Source: Clostridia bacterium
Lineage (GTDB): Bacteria > Bacillota > Clostridia > Oscillospirales > Acutalibacteraceae
Length of the DNA stretch: 50,285 bases
Direction: 5' to 3'
Assembly: GCA_017625435.1 (NCBI GenBank)
Contig: JAGAKX010000048.1
Location: forward strand, 1 to 50,285
The stretch's first letter is position 1. Each line of letters begins with the position of its first letter. Positions 21,748 through 30,114 of the stretch are shown here, piece after piece. Position numbers and translations under genes: made by a program. Below the pieces are notes generated by a model. That model saw nothing but the letters and a program-made list of their open reading frames with translations. It was not told the DNA's origin and searched no databases.

Positions 21748-23118
21748 TTACTTTTCTTCTTTTACTTCAATTCCCTTTTTCATAAGGATAATAAGGGGAA
21801 TAAGTGCTACTGCAGCAGCAACTGCGGCATAAGCGAACATACTTGCAGAGGGAAGAAGCTTCTGAACGTGAACTTCGTTTTCATAGTAAATCTGTGAACC
21901 CATACTTGCAATTTCACCGAGCTTGGGACCGATAACCATAGGAATGAGAACGACAAAAATCATTCTGACACCCTGGAAAAGTCCTGCCTTGCCTTCGGGG
22001 GTAAAGTCTCTTACAAGAGCTCCCAGCTGAATTGAGAAAATGAAATAAGCTACAACTGCGGGAAGTGCAAATGCAATAAAGTAGAAAATGTTATTTCCTG
22101 CAAACATAGCACCCATAAGACCTGCAAAAACCAAAACTATACTGGGAATGAAAATAGATTTTTTGTCCTTTGCCGCCATTTTCATAAACACAACAGCAAC
22201 CGCCACGGATACTGCAAGACCGATAACAACCGCAATAATGGGAAGTGCGGTAATCTTAAAGTTTTCAAGTCCGGGAAGAAGTGCGTGCTGAATGTAAATA
22301 AAGAAATAGGGGAAGAAGGTCTGGAAAGCAACGCTTAAACAGCATAAAGCAGTAAGTGCAAGATAAAGACGGCTGTTTTCCTTTATAACCGAAGGACGGA
22401 AGGTATAAACAAGATTCTTAAAGTAAGGAATCTTTTCATTTTCGGGGCTCTTGGACTTGGGCTCCTCGAGAATAAACAGACCGAGAACACCGCAAAGGAT
22501 AACAAATATACCGAGACCTATAAAGAAGGTTGTATAGGAAATTGTACCTGACTGTGCCAGAGTATTGAAGCCGAGAACCACAACGGTGGCAACAAGAGGA
22601 AGAACGGCAAGAACAGTTTCAACGGTAGGTCTTACCGCAGGAGTTGTAATATCCGTTACCCAGGCATTGAAAGCAGAGTCATTACTGGTTGAACCCATTG
22701 CGGTCATTATGCAGTCCATAATAATAACAGCCCAAACACTTGCAAGCAGAAGCTTTACTTCATCTGTAATGCCGGTAAGTGAGGAAATGTTGTCCTTTGT
22801 AATAAAACCGAAAAGACCCGTAACAAAGCCCCATGCTATATAGCCGACGGAAATAAACAGGCGTCTGTTTCTGAATTTGTCGCTGAGATTACCCATAATA
22901 AAGGTAGTAAGCACGGCAACAACCGCAGAGCAGGCAACCATTACATTAACAGCAGACATTGCTTCAAAGCTTGAAGCGGCTTCCTGAGTGGCATCTGCAT
23001 AAATTGAATTATACATAAATACGTTAAAGCACATATTTTCAACATTCCAGGCAAGCTGTCCTGTGAGACTGAAAAGTATTATGTTAAACCAGGTCTTTTT
23101 TGTAAGCTTCTTTTCCAT
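21748..23118 (-). CDS. Major facilitator superfamily transporter
   Basis: A 456-residue membrane protein with about twelve hydrophobic helices. The motif between helices 2 and 3 is GNLSDKFRNRR (76-86), the MFS signature. The N-terminal GQLAWNVENMCFNVFMYNSI resembles sugar/cation-symporter-like members of the glycoside-pentoside-hexuronide or SLC45-like groups. It lies 26 bases downstream of the GH3-family gene and shares its promoter, so the substrate may be related to the acyl acid or conjugate handled by that enzyme. GGAGG precedes the ATG. Confidence 0.87.
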   Translation of the reverse strand: MEKKLTKKTWFNIILFSLTGQLAWNVENMCFNVFMYNSIYADATQEAASSFEAMSAVNVMVACSAVVAVLTTFIMGNLSDKFRNRRLFISVGYIAWGFVTGLFGFITKDNISSLTGITDEVKLLLASVWAVIIMDCIMTAMGSTSNDSAFNAWVTDITTPAVRPTVETVLAVLPLVATVVVLGFNTLAQSGTISYTTFFIGLGIFVILCGVLGLFILEEPKSKSPENEKIPYFKNLVYTFRPSVIKENSRLYLALTALCCLSVAFQTFFPYFFIYIQHALLPGLENFKITALPIIAVVIGLAVSVAVAVVFMKMAAKDKKSIFIPSIVLVFAGLMGAMFAGNNIFYFIAFALPAVVAYFIFSIQLGALVRDFTPEGKAGLFQGVRMIFVVLIPMVIGPKLGEIASMGSQIYYENEVHVQKLLPSASMFAYAAVAAAVALIPLIILMKKGIEVKEEK

Positions 23119-23144
23119 AATTTTCCTCCGATATAAAACTGCAA

Positions 23145-24836
23145 TTATTTATTTCTTATCTTCCCGAAGAAGAATTCTTTTCTTTCGGGGGTATTTATAA
23201 CAACAACGGGCTTAATCTGATTAAGCACACGTCCCTGTGCTACAAGTGAAGACTTATATGCGGCATAAGAGCCCGTTTCAAGCTGATAAACAACAGGCTC
23301 TCTGAGCATTCCCCAGCGTCTGTACTTGTCGTACTTTTCGTTGCACTCTCTGAATGCTTCATCAATAAACCTCACAAGCTCCTCATTTTTCTCTGTGGGA
23401 ATATCGGATGCGGTATCACAAAGAAATGCGTATCTGGGAAGTGCACCTGCTTCATCTGTATCACCGTAGAAGCTGTAGCCGTTAAAGGAAATGCCGTATT
23501 CCTGCTGAACCTTATTTGCAACAAAATCAAGCATCTGTGTGGTTGTCTTTTCATTTGCAACATTAAGCCCCATATTTGAACGGTAAAGGAATTCAATCTT
23601 AGGAGTCTTATTGTGCATACCCGTTACCTTTACGATATCGAGAATACGGTATCTGTAAAGTCCCGAGAAGTTGGTGACAATAATCTCATATTCCTTGCCC
23701 ACCTCCAGCTCATCCATCAGAAGAGGACGTGTCCCCTCGGGGGCATCTACAGGCAGGAATTCATAAATAATACTTCTGGGAAGAAGCACGTAGTCACTTG
23801 CATTAAGAGTTACGGGCATAGCCATAAAGCCTTCGGAAGCAGCATAGCCCATATTGTGAAGAGGCAGGTCGCCTATATATCTGTGGAGCTTTTCAACATA
23901 AACGGAAAGCGTGGAGCTTATCATTCCGTAGCCCCAGCAGACCTTAGGCCATATTCTCTTTGCTATGGGGATTTCAGTATCAAAGCCCTTTTGGAATTCC
24001 GCACGAAGCTCCGCGGCTCTTTTGGGATTGGGCTTTAATTTTTCATATTTCTTTCTGAGTGAATCTGGACATCTGACAGAGGGGTCAATTGTTCCCTTTT
24101 CAATATCATCACAAATCATTTCCCAGTTTGCTTCAAGATATTCGAACATCGTAAGCATAAGGGTAATTACCATTGAGCCGAGATATGTAACCTTGCGGTT
24201 TACAAGGGCAAATCTTAACTGGAAATATGACATATCGGTATTCTCTTCATCCTCGGGAAAGAGAATATCAAGAGGAGTTGTAGAGAAAAACGGAATAAGA
24301 GGTAAAAGATATGTAAAGGGAATCTGCCCGGCACCGTTACAGCGCATACCGTTTTTGAGGGGATGTCCGTTAAGCGAAAGAAGAAGGGGGCCCATCTGTG
24401 CAGGCAATTTCTTATAAATGCCCTTTTCTCTGAAATAATTTGCGGCACACGCAGGTGTTGCGGCAAAGCCCATAGACTGCATATTGAAAAGATCCCTTGC
24501 CGTTTTCGGCTGAAGCTTCGGAATGCCTACACTGCCGGAGGAAGAGCAGTATCTGATAATCTTACTGCCCGTAATAATGTTTTCCTCATTATTTTCAACC
24601 ATACGGTTTATAAGAGGAAGATAATCCTCAAAGGTGGAAAGAGGAACCTTGTCCTGATAATCCCGAAGATTTCGGATTTCGGAAAAGCCGTATTTTTTGC
24701 CGAGCTCACAGTCCTTATTTCTTTCCATTATGGTTTTAAGGGTTTTCTGCTGTGTTTCCATAGGAACAGAGGTAAAATGATTGAATCCCTTGAAAACAAT
24801 GTTTCCGAGAAGAACACCGATATTGGAAACTGCCAT
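23145..24836 (-). CDS. GH3 (auxin-responsive) family adenylating enzyme
   Basis: A 563-residue member of the GH3 superfamily. Plant members form acyl-adenylates from auxin, jasmonate or benzoates and conjugate them to amino acids; bacterial members are mostly uncharacterised. Landmarks are the ATP-binding CSSSGSVGIPK (97-107), the catalytic-region GYAASEG, SGLYRYRILDIVKVTG, NEKTT and a C-terminal domain with GSYAAYKSSLVAQGRV. The length is normal for the family. AGGAG lies eight bases before the ATG, behind its own promoter. It forms an operon with the MFS transporter. The likely role is conjugation of a carboxylic acid to an amine or amino acid in the cytoplasm; the acid is unknown. Confidence 0.85.
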   Translation of the reverse strand: MAVSNIGVLLGNIVFKGFNHFTSVPMETQQKTLKTIMERNKDCELGKKYGFSEIRNLRDYQDKVPLSTFEDYLPLINRMVENNEENIITGSKIIRYCSSSGSVGIPKLQPKTARDLFNMQSMGFAATPACAANYFREKGIYKKLPAQMGPLLLSLNGHPLKNGMRCNGAGQIPFTYLLPLIPFFSTTPLDILFPEDEENTDMSYFQLRFALVNRKVTYLGSMVITLMLTMFEYLEANWEMICDDIEKGTIDPSVRCPDSLRKKYEKLKPNPKRAAELRAEFQKGFDTEIPIAKRIWPKVCWGYGMISSTLSVYVEKLHRYIGDLPLHNMGYAASEGFMAMPVTLNASDYVLLPRSIIYEFLPVDAPEGTRPLLMDELEVGKEYEIIVTNFSGLYRYRILDIVKVTGMHNKTPKIEFLYRSNMGLNVANEKTTTQMLDFVANKVQQEYGISFNGYSFYGDTDEAGALPRYAFLCDTASDIPTEKNEELVRFIDEAFRECNEKYDKYRRWGMLREPVVYQLETGSYAAYKSSLVAQGRVLNQIKPVVVINTPERKEFFFGKIRNK

Positions 24837-24866
24837 AAAATCGCTCCTAAAATATTTTACTTTTCT

Positions 24867-24895
24867 ATGATAACATAAATATATGTACGTTTCAA
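24867..24895 (-). promoter_or_regulatory. Sigma-A promoter of the GH3-MFS operon
   Basis: On the minus strand TTGAAA (24890-24895) and TATCAT (24867-24872) are spaced by 17 bases, about 30 bases before the ATG. Confidence 0.72.
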
Positions 24896-24932
24896 TTATC
24901 TGTTTTTACAAATGTGTAAATATCGGCACTTG

Positions 24933-25460
24933 TCAAAGATGCTCTCCGATATGCTTTTCCATCCATATCATATCGTACCATCTGCCGAATTTATAAGCAC
25001 ATTTGTGAAATCTTCCGACTAAAGAGTAGCCCATACGGGAATGAAACTCCATACTGTTTCTGTTAAGATATTCGTCGTCCGGCTCAGTAAAAGCTATACA
25101 GGCATTGGCATTTGTAAAGCCTTTTTTTGTGAGTTCATTTTCAAGAGCTGTAAGAAGAAGTCTTCCGTAACCCTTTTTCTGCAAGCCGTTTTTAAGATAA
25201 ATTGTTGTTTCAACAGAATATCTGTAGGCTTCACGTGTTTTGAAGGGAGCCGCATACGAATATCCCAGAATGTCCCCATCCTTTTCAAGTACGAGATAAG
25301 GATACTTTTCGAGAGTATTTTTGATTCGCTGTCTGAACTCCTTCAAAGACGGTACTTCGTATTCATACGAAATTGCAGTATTTTTTACATAATAAGAATA
25401 TATATCAAGAAGCTTTTCCGCGTCCGCCGCAGAAGCGCTTCTGATTCTCAGATTTTCCAT
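24933..25460 (-). CDS. Phosphinothricin acetyltransferase-like GNAT protein
   Basis: A 175-residue GNAT of the PAT/MnaT type, which acetylates phosphinothricin, methionine sulfoximine or related amino acids. Typical segments are LDIYSYYVKNTAISYEYEVP, LGYSYAAPFKTREAYRYSVE, TTIYLKNGLQKKGYGRLLL, FHSRMGYSLVGRFHKCAYKF and GRWYDMIWMEK. The ATG at 25460 has AGGAG eight bases upstream; an ATG at 25481 would place that site inside the gene and is rejected. It lies 26 bases after the LCP gene, so it may be the last gene of the polysaccharide transcript without belonging to it functionally. Confidence 0.85.
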   Translation of the reverse strand: MENLRIRSASAADAEKLLDIYSYYVKNTAISYEYEVPSLKEFRQRIKNTLEKYPYLVLEKDGDILGYSYAAPFKTREAYRYSVETTIYLKNGLQKKGYGRLLLTALENELTKKGFTNANACIAFTEPDDEYLNRNSMEFHSRMGYSLVGRFHKCAYKFGRWYDMIWMEKHIGEHL

Positions 25461-25486
25461 ATTCCTGTCTCCTGACGGCATCCGCT

Positions 25487-26473
25487 TTAATTAAAGGGCA
25501 TATACTCTTCAAAAAGTAGCTTCTTTGTCTCATAAAGGTCAGGAACAAGCACAGCCATTCCTCTTATACTTGCATTCTTATAGGTTCCGTCTGCAGGAAT
25601 GCTGTGAGTCGAAATTTTAAGGGAAGCAAGGGCAGGTGCATATTTTATTGCAATACGCATAATCTGTGAATTTGACATATCTGTTGAAAGATAAGGAAGC
25701 ACAACATCAACAAGCTTCAGAAGGTCTGATACACTTGATTTTTTTACCTTGTTAAATACGGCAGTAACAATATTTCTCTGCCTTTGGGTCCGTCCGAAGT
25801 CGCTGTCAAGCTTTCTGATTCTTGCATACATAAGCGCGTGGTCTCCGTCAAGGTGGCTGACACCCTCGTGTGCACCGTCTCCAATAATTTTAGCCTCTGC
25901 AGCGGTAAGCTCAATATCAACACCGCCGAGAATATCTATAACATCCTCAAAGCCTTCAAAATCAATCTTGAAGCATCCGTCAATATTGATATCAAAATTA
26001 GCCTTGAATGTATTCTTAAGAAGAGAGAATCCGCCGAAAACATAGGCGGCATTAAGCCTGTTGTCGGAGCGTCCCGGAATCTGAACATAAAGATCACGCA
26101 GGAATGAAATCATTGACGCCTCGTTTGTTTCGGGATTAAAGGACAGGAGAATCATTGTATCCGTTCTTGTTCTGCCCACAGATTCTCTTCCGTCCTGCCC
26201 TACAACAAGAATATTTACAAGCTTGTCGTCGTTATAAAGCTCCTTGTTATTCCAGTCAACATCCTCGGGATTTATCTCTTCGAGGTTTTCGTTATGCACA
26301 TCGGTTTCAAAATATTCCTCTACGTAGGATAAATCTTCTTCGTTTTCACGGTTTATTTTACCGAGAAAATGATTTGCGACAAGAACTACCGACAGTAAGA
26401 GCAGAAGAATAAGTACAAGAATTATAATCGGTATTACACTTTTCTTTGTAATTTTAATATCTTTGAGTTTCAT
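25487..26473 (-). CDS. LytR-CpsA-Psr (LCP) family wall-polymer ligase
   Basis: A 328-residue membrane protein. A short cytoplasmic N-terminus and one transmembrane helix (about 11-36) precede an extracellular LCP domain, with VNILVVGQDGRESVGRTRTD, SFLRDLYVQIPG, RLNAAYVFGG, DGDHALMYARIRKLDSDFGR and QRQRN, including the conserved Arg and Asp residues that hold the polyprenyl pyrophosphate. LCP enzymes transfer capsular polysaccharide or teichoic acid from the lipid carrier to peptidoglycan. The ATG at 26473 has GGGAG eight bases upstream; the longer start at 26506 would overlap the previous gene. Its place at the end of the glycan locus supports attachment of this polymer to the wall. Confidence 0.92.
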   Translation of the reverse strand: MKLKDIKITKKSVIPIIILVLILLLLLSVVLVANHFLGKINRENEEDLSYVEEYFETDVHNENLEEINPEDVDWNNKELYNDDKLVNILVVGQDGRESVGRTRTDTMILLSFNPETNEASMISFLRDLYVQIPGRSDNRLNAAYVFGGFSLLKNTFKANFDINIDGCFKIDFEGFEDVIDILGGVDIELTAAEAKIIGDGAHEGVSHLDGDHALMYARIRKLDSDFGRTQRQRNIVTAVFNKVKKSSVSDLLKLVDVVLPYLSTDMSNSQIMRIAIKYAPALASLKISTHSIPADGTYKNASIRGMAVLVPDLYETKKLLFEEYMPFN

Positions 26474-26489
26474 CAGTCTATCTCCCGAA

Positions 26490-27719
26490 TTACGTTTCTG
26501 TTTCAAAGAGCTTAAGCTCAGAGTAAAAATCTTTTCTTTTGCCGGCCTCCGAAATAACAGTCTTCAAATGTATGGAGGGGCGTTTTCCCATAAGAGACCT
26601 GTAAACATATCTTCCGCCGAAAAACAGCCAGCCGACAGGCAGTAAAAGCTTAAATTTTCTGACAAAAGGCCAGTTTCTGTAAACTATATCATTAGCGGAT
26701 TTTATTCCCTGCCTGAAAAGGGATTTTTCTTTTATCCCCTTTTCATTTTTAGAGGAAATAAGAAGACTTTCGTGGCTTCGGTCTTCGCTTTTCTGTCCGA
26801 AATTACCCGAAGAAAAAATATCGAGAATAAGCTTTTTACAGGTATCCTCTTTTGCATCATTGTTTGAGAGCAAACACGGCGCTCCTAAAAACATCTCACA
26901 GGTTTTAGTAAGAATTTTGGCAAATTCCCACATTCCCGTTTTTTTAAGCTTATCTTCAAACATTTCTCTGAATTGTTCTTCATTCTGAGAAGACACAAAA
27001 ACCGCCCAGTCACAAAGATGCCTTAGACCGAGACCGTCTCCGGTCAGGTGATGAATTGTATGCAGAAGCAGCAGTAAGCCGTGGTGAAAATCCGACGGCA
27101 CGGTAATAGCTCCGACAGACGTTGAAGCCTCTTTTGCTTCGTCCGTAATATTTTCGAAATAAGATTTCAGTATCTCCCCCGTTTTCCCCTGAGGAATTCC
27201 GGGAGGAAGAAAATGCATCTCTGCACGAATGCCGTTTTTGGTGTAGGTTATGTGATGGGTATGTTCTTTTTTTGTAGCGGTGTATCCGTCTGCAGTAAGA
27301 AGCTTATGGACCTTTTTCAAATCGCATTCTTTTACAAGAAAATCCACATCACCCATCATTCGCATAAGGTCATCTGGGTAAAATCTCGCAGAAGCCATTC
27401 CCTTTATAATTACATAAGGAATGCCTGCACCGTTAAGCATTTTGTGAATATGTGTATGCTCCCGTGCAATAAGAATATTCTTAATAAACCAATTATTTAG
27501 ATTGTTTTTTACAAAAGCCACGGCTTCGTCTGAAAAGCTGATTAAGGGCATTTTATTGAAAACGAGCACAGAAACAGTCTGAAGCTGTGATTCATTCCAT
27601 AGCTTCAGAAAATCCGCACCATCGGCAGAGGGTGTTTTCCCTGTGGAAAACAATACCTCCGACAGCACATCTATAAGCAGATTCTGCTCTTTTGTAAGAA
27701 AATCAAATTTTTCAGGCAT
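26490..27719 (-). CDS. Nucleotidyltransferase-fold protein (NTP_transf_5 type)
   Basis: A 409-residue protein of the uncharacterised nucleotidyltransferase group often found in capsule and O-antigen loci. The diagnostic region is YVIIKGMASARFYPDDLMRM followed by MGDVDFLVKE (about 102-133), with GDVD as the probable catalytic acidic motif. HTHHITYTKNGIRAEMHF is a further conserved stretch (about 152-169), and a helical region HGLLLLLHTIHHLTGDGLG follows. The substrate is unknown; family relatives may nucleotidylate proteins or small molecules. It abuts CapF upstream (0-base gap) and lies 16 bases before the LCP gene. Confidence 0.75.
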   Translation of the reverse strand: MPEKFDFLTKEQNLLIDVLSEVLFSTGKTPSADGADFLKLWNESQLQTVSVLVFNKMPLISFSDEAVAFVKNNLNNWFIKNILIAREHTHIHKMLNGAGIPYVIIKGMASARFYPDDLMRMMGDVDFLVKECDLKKVHKLLTADGYTATKKEHTHHITYTKNGIRAEMHFLPPGIPQGKTGEILKSYFENITDEAKEASTSVGAITVPSDFHHGLLLLLHTIHHLTGDGLGLRHLCDWAVFVSSQNEEQFREMFEDKLKKTGMWEFAKILTKTCEMFLGAPCLLSNNDAKEDTCKKLILDIFSSGNFGQKSEDRSHESLLISSKNEKGIKEKSLFRQGIKSANDIVYRNWPFVRKFKLLLPVGWLFFGGRYVYRSLMGKRPSIHLKTVISEAGKRKDFYSELKLFETET

Positions 27720-28919
27720 TTATACCGTTTCTCCGTAAGTATCGGGTTTATTGGGGTCAAAATTTTCGTTTGCCCACATTAAAGTTACCAAATCCTGCGT
27801 TTCGGAAAGGTTGATTATATTATGAGTGTAACCGGGAAGCATATAAATTGCCTCAATTCTTTCCCCGCTTACCTCAAATTCAATTATTTCATCACAGCCT
27901 ATTTTTCTCAGCTGAATAAGACCGTGACCCGACACAACAACAAAAATCTCCCATTTTGTGTTATGCCAGTGCTGACCCTTTGTAATACCGGGCTTACTTA
28001 CATTGACAGAAAACTGACCGCAGGAGGCAGTTTTAAGTATTTCGGTAAAGCTGCCCCTTATATCAACATTCATTTTAAGAGGCACAGCCACCAGAGTCTC
28101 AGGAAGATAAGAAAGATAGGTCGAATAAAGCTTTTTGGCAAATGAGCCCTTTGGAATTTCGGGCATCATAAGATTTTCCGACTGTTTTCTGAAGGAATAA
28201 AGAAGCTCTGTAATTTCTCCGAGAGTCACCTTGTGAGTTACGGGAACAAAGCAGTATCTGCCGTTTTCGGAAGGACAGACCTCAATCCCCTTATAGTCAC
28301 ATCTGTGCTCTTTATTCATCAGAATTTCAAGCATTTCATCAACAAGGTCATCAATGTATAAAAGCTCCAATTCAATTGCAGGGTCGCTTACCGTTATAGG
28401 TAAATCGTTTGCAATATTGTTGCAGAAGGTAGCGACAGCGGAATTGTAATTAGGTCTGCACCACTTTCCGAAAAGATTGGGAAAGCGGAAAACATATACT
28501 TTTACATCATTTTTTTCGGAATACGAAAACAGAAGCTCCTCTCCCATACGCTTGCTTTCACCGTAAGGAGAATCCTTGTATCTGCCCTCAAGACTTGCCT
28601 GAATTGAAGACGACAGCATAACGGGAATTATGTTGTTGTGCTTTTTGAGAAACCATATAACCTTTTCAAGAGCGCTGAAATTACCTGCTGCAAATTCCTC
28701 AACATTCTGAGGTCGGTTTACGCCTGCAAGATGGAAGACAAAATCCGCCTCTTTACAGTAATTCTCAAGTACTGCATCGTCAGTATCAATATCCGCTTCA
28801 AAAATGCTTTCGATTTCAATATCGGGATAGCATCTGTTTTTTCCGTCTTTTATATTTTTAAGGTTTTCGCAAAGGTTTTTACCTACAAAGCCCTTTGCAC
28901 CTGTTATAAGTATATTCAT
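27720..28919 (-). CDS. capF: CapF/FnlB-like bifunctional reductase-epimerase of UDP-L-FucNAc synthesis
   Basis: A 399-residue two-domain enzyme. Residues 1 to about 250 form an SDR domain with TGAKGFVG (6-13) and a SPYGESKRMGEE active-site motif. The C-terminal 120 residues form a cupin with ITKGQHWHNTKWEIF and PGYTHNIIN. This architecture is specific to CapF/FnlB/WbjC, the enzyme that performs C3 epimerisation and NADPH reduction in the pathway from UDP-GlcNAc to UDP-N-acetyl-L-fucosamine precursors. It follows CapG and CapE homologues on the same transcript, completing the trio. Confidence 0.92.
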   Translation of the reverse strand: MNILITGAKGFVGKNLCENLKNIKDGKNRCYPDIEIESIFEADIDTDDAVLENYCKEADFVFHLAGVNRPQNVEEFAAGNFSALEKVIWFLKKHNNIIPVMLSSSIQASLEGRYKDSPYGESKRMGEELLFSYSEKNDVKVYVFRFPNLFGKWCRPNYNSAVATFCNNIANDLPITVSDPAIELELLYIDDLVDEMLEILMNKEHRCDYKGIEVCPSENGRYCFVPVTHKVTLGEITELLYSFRKQSENLMMPEIPKGSFAKKLYSTYLSYLPETLVAVPLKMNVDIRGSFTEILKTASCGQFSVNVSKPGITKGQHWHNTKWEIFVVVSGHGLIQLRKIGCDEIIEFEVSGERIEAIYMLPGYTHNIINLSETQDLVTLMWANENFDPNKPDTYGETV

Positions 28920-28932
28920 AAATTACTCCGTA

Positions 28933-30102
28933 TCAGTACTTTCTCCAGACCATTCTGTCAACAATGCCCGTATAACTCTGAATAATTTTAACAATCTTAT
29001 CGGAAACATTCAGATCCGTATAATCGGGAACGGGTGTCATAACAGTACTGTCTTCATTCATAGAAACTGCAAGCTGGACAGACTGCAGAAGGCTCTTTTC
29101 GTCAATACCTGCAAGAACAAAGCAAGCCTTGTCGAGGGCCTCGGGACGCTCCGTTGAGGTTCTTATGCAAACGGCTGCTATAGGACAGCCCTTACTCATA
29201 TAAAAGCTGCTTTCCTCGGGAAGAGTTCCGCTGTCAGAAACAACTGCAAAGGCATTCATCTGAAGGCAGTTATAATCAATAAAGCCCATAGGCTCGTGCA
29301 TAATTATTCTGCTGTCAAGCTTGAAATCGGACTTTGCGAGCTTTATGCGTGAACGGGGATGGCAGGAATAGATAATAGGCATATCATACTTTTCTGCCAA
29401 TTTATTAAGTGCAGTAAAGAGCATATTGAAGTTTTTGTCCGTATCAATATTTTCCTCTCTGTGGCAGGAAAGAAGGATATACTTCTTCTTTTCGAGCCCC
29501 ATTCTCGTTAGAACATCGCTGTTTTTAATTTCATCAAATTTGCCGTCAAGAACCTCTGCCATAGGTGAACCCGAAACGTATGTACGCTCCTTAGGAAGAC
29601 CGCAATCGGCGAGATATCTTCTTGCGTGCTCCGAATATGCGATATTTACATCGGAAATTATATCAACGATTCTTCTGTTGGTCTCCTCGGGAAGACATTC
29701 GTCCTTACAGCGGTTGCCTGCTTCCATATGGAAAATGGGGATATGGAGTCTTTTTGCGGAAATTGCCGCAAGACAGCTGTTTGTATCTCCGAGTATCAGC
29801 AAGGCGTCGGGCTTGATATCCGCCATCAGCTCATAGGATGAAGCTATAATATTGCCGACAGTTCTGCCAAGGTTATCCCCTACACAGTCAAGATAAACTT
29901 CGGGAACATCAAGCTCTAAATCCTTAAAGAAAATACCGTTAAGGTTATAATCATAATTCTGTCCCGTGTGAGCAAGCACCGTATCAAAGCATTTGCGGCA
30001 TTTTTTTATAACCGATGACAGCCTTATTATCTCAGGACGTGTTCCTACAATTATGAGAAGCTTTAACTTGCCGTTATTCTTAAATGAAACGTTTTCTTTC
30101 AT
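28933..30102 (-). CDS. capG: UDP-GlcNAc-2-epimerase-type enzyme, CapG/FnlC
   Basis: A 389-residue non-hydrolysing UDP-sugar 2-epimerase. Landmarks are GTRPEIIRLSSV near the N-terminus, HTGQNYDYNL, GDTNSCLAA, HMEAGNRCKDECLPEETNRR and DSGTLPEESSF. Beside CapE and CapF it should perform the last C2 epimerisation to UDP-N-acetyl-L-fucosamine (WbjD/FnlC role) rather than make UDP-ManNAc. The ATG at 30102 has AAGGG about nine bases upstream; a GTG at 30111 touches that site and is rejected. It lies 12 bases after CapE. Confidence 0.92.
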   Translation of the reverse strand: MKENVSFKNNGKLKLLIIVGTRPEIIRLSSVIKKCRKCFDTVLAHTGQNYDYNLNGIFFKDLELDVPEVYLDCVGDNLGRTVGNIIASSYELMADIKPDALLILGDTNSCLAAISAKRLHIPIFHMEAGNRCKDECLPEETNRRIVDIISDVNIAYSEHARRYLADCGLPKERTYVSGSPMAEVLDGKFDEIKNSDVLTRMGLEKKKYILLSCHREENIDTDKNFNMLFTALNKLAEKYDMPIIYSCHPRSRIKLAKSDFKLDSRIIMHEPMGFIDYNCLQMNAFAVVSDSGTLPEESSFYMSKGCPIAAVCIRTSTERPEALDKACFVLAGIDEKSLLQSVQLAVSMNEDSTVMTPVPDYTDLNVSDKIVKIIQSYTGIVDRMVWRKY

Positions 30103-30114
30103 AATAAGCACCCT

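Noticed and set aside
23613..24417. Two overlapping open frames antisense to the GH3 gene
   Set aside because: They lie inside a well-supported coding gene and show no domain or initiation signal.
24905..24920. TTTACA-AATG-TGTAAA hairpin after the PAT-like gene as a terminator
   Set aside because: Only six A/T-rich pairs and no T run on the minus strand; too weak to call.
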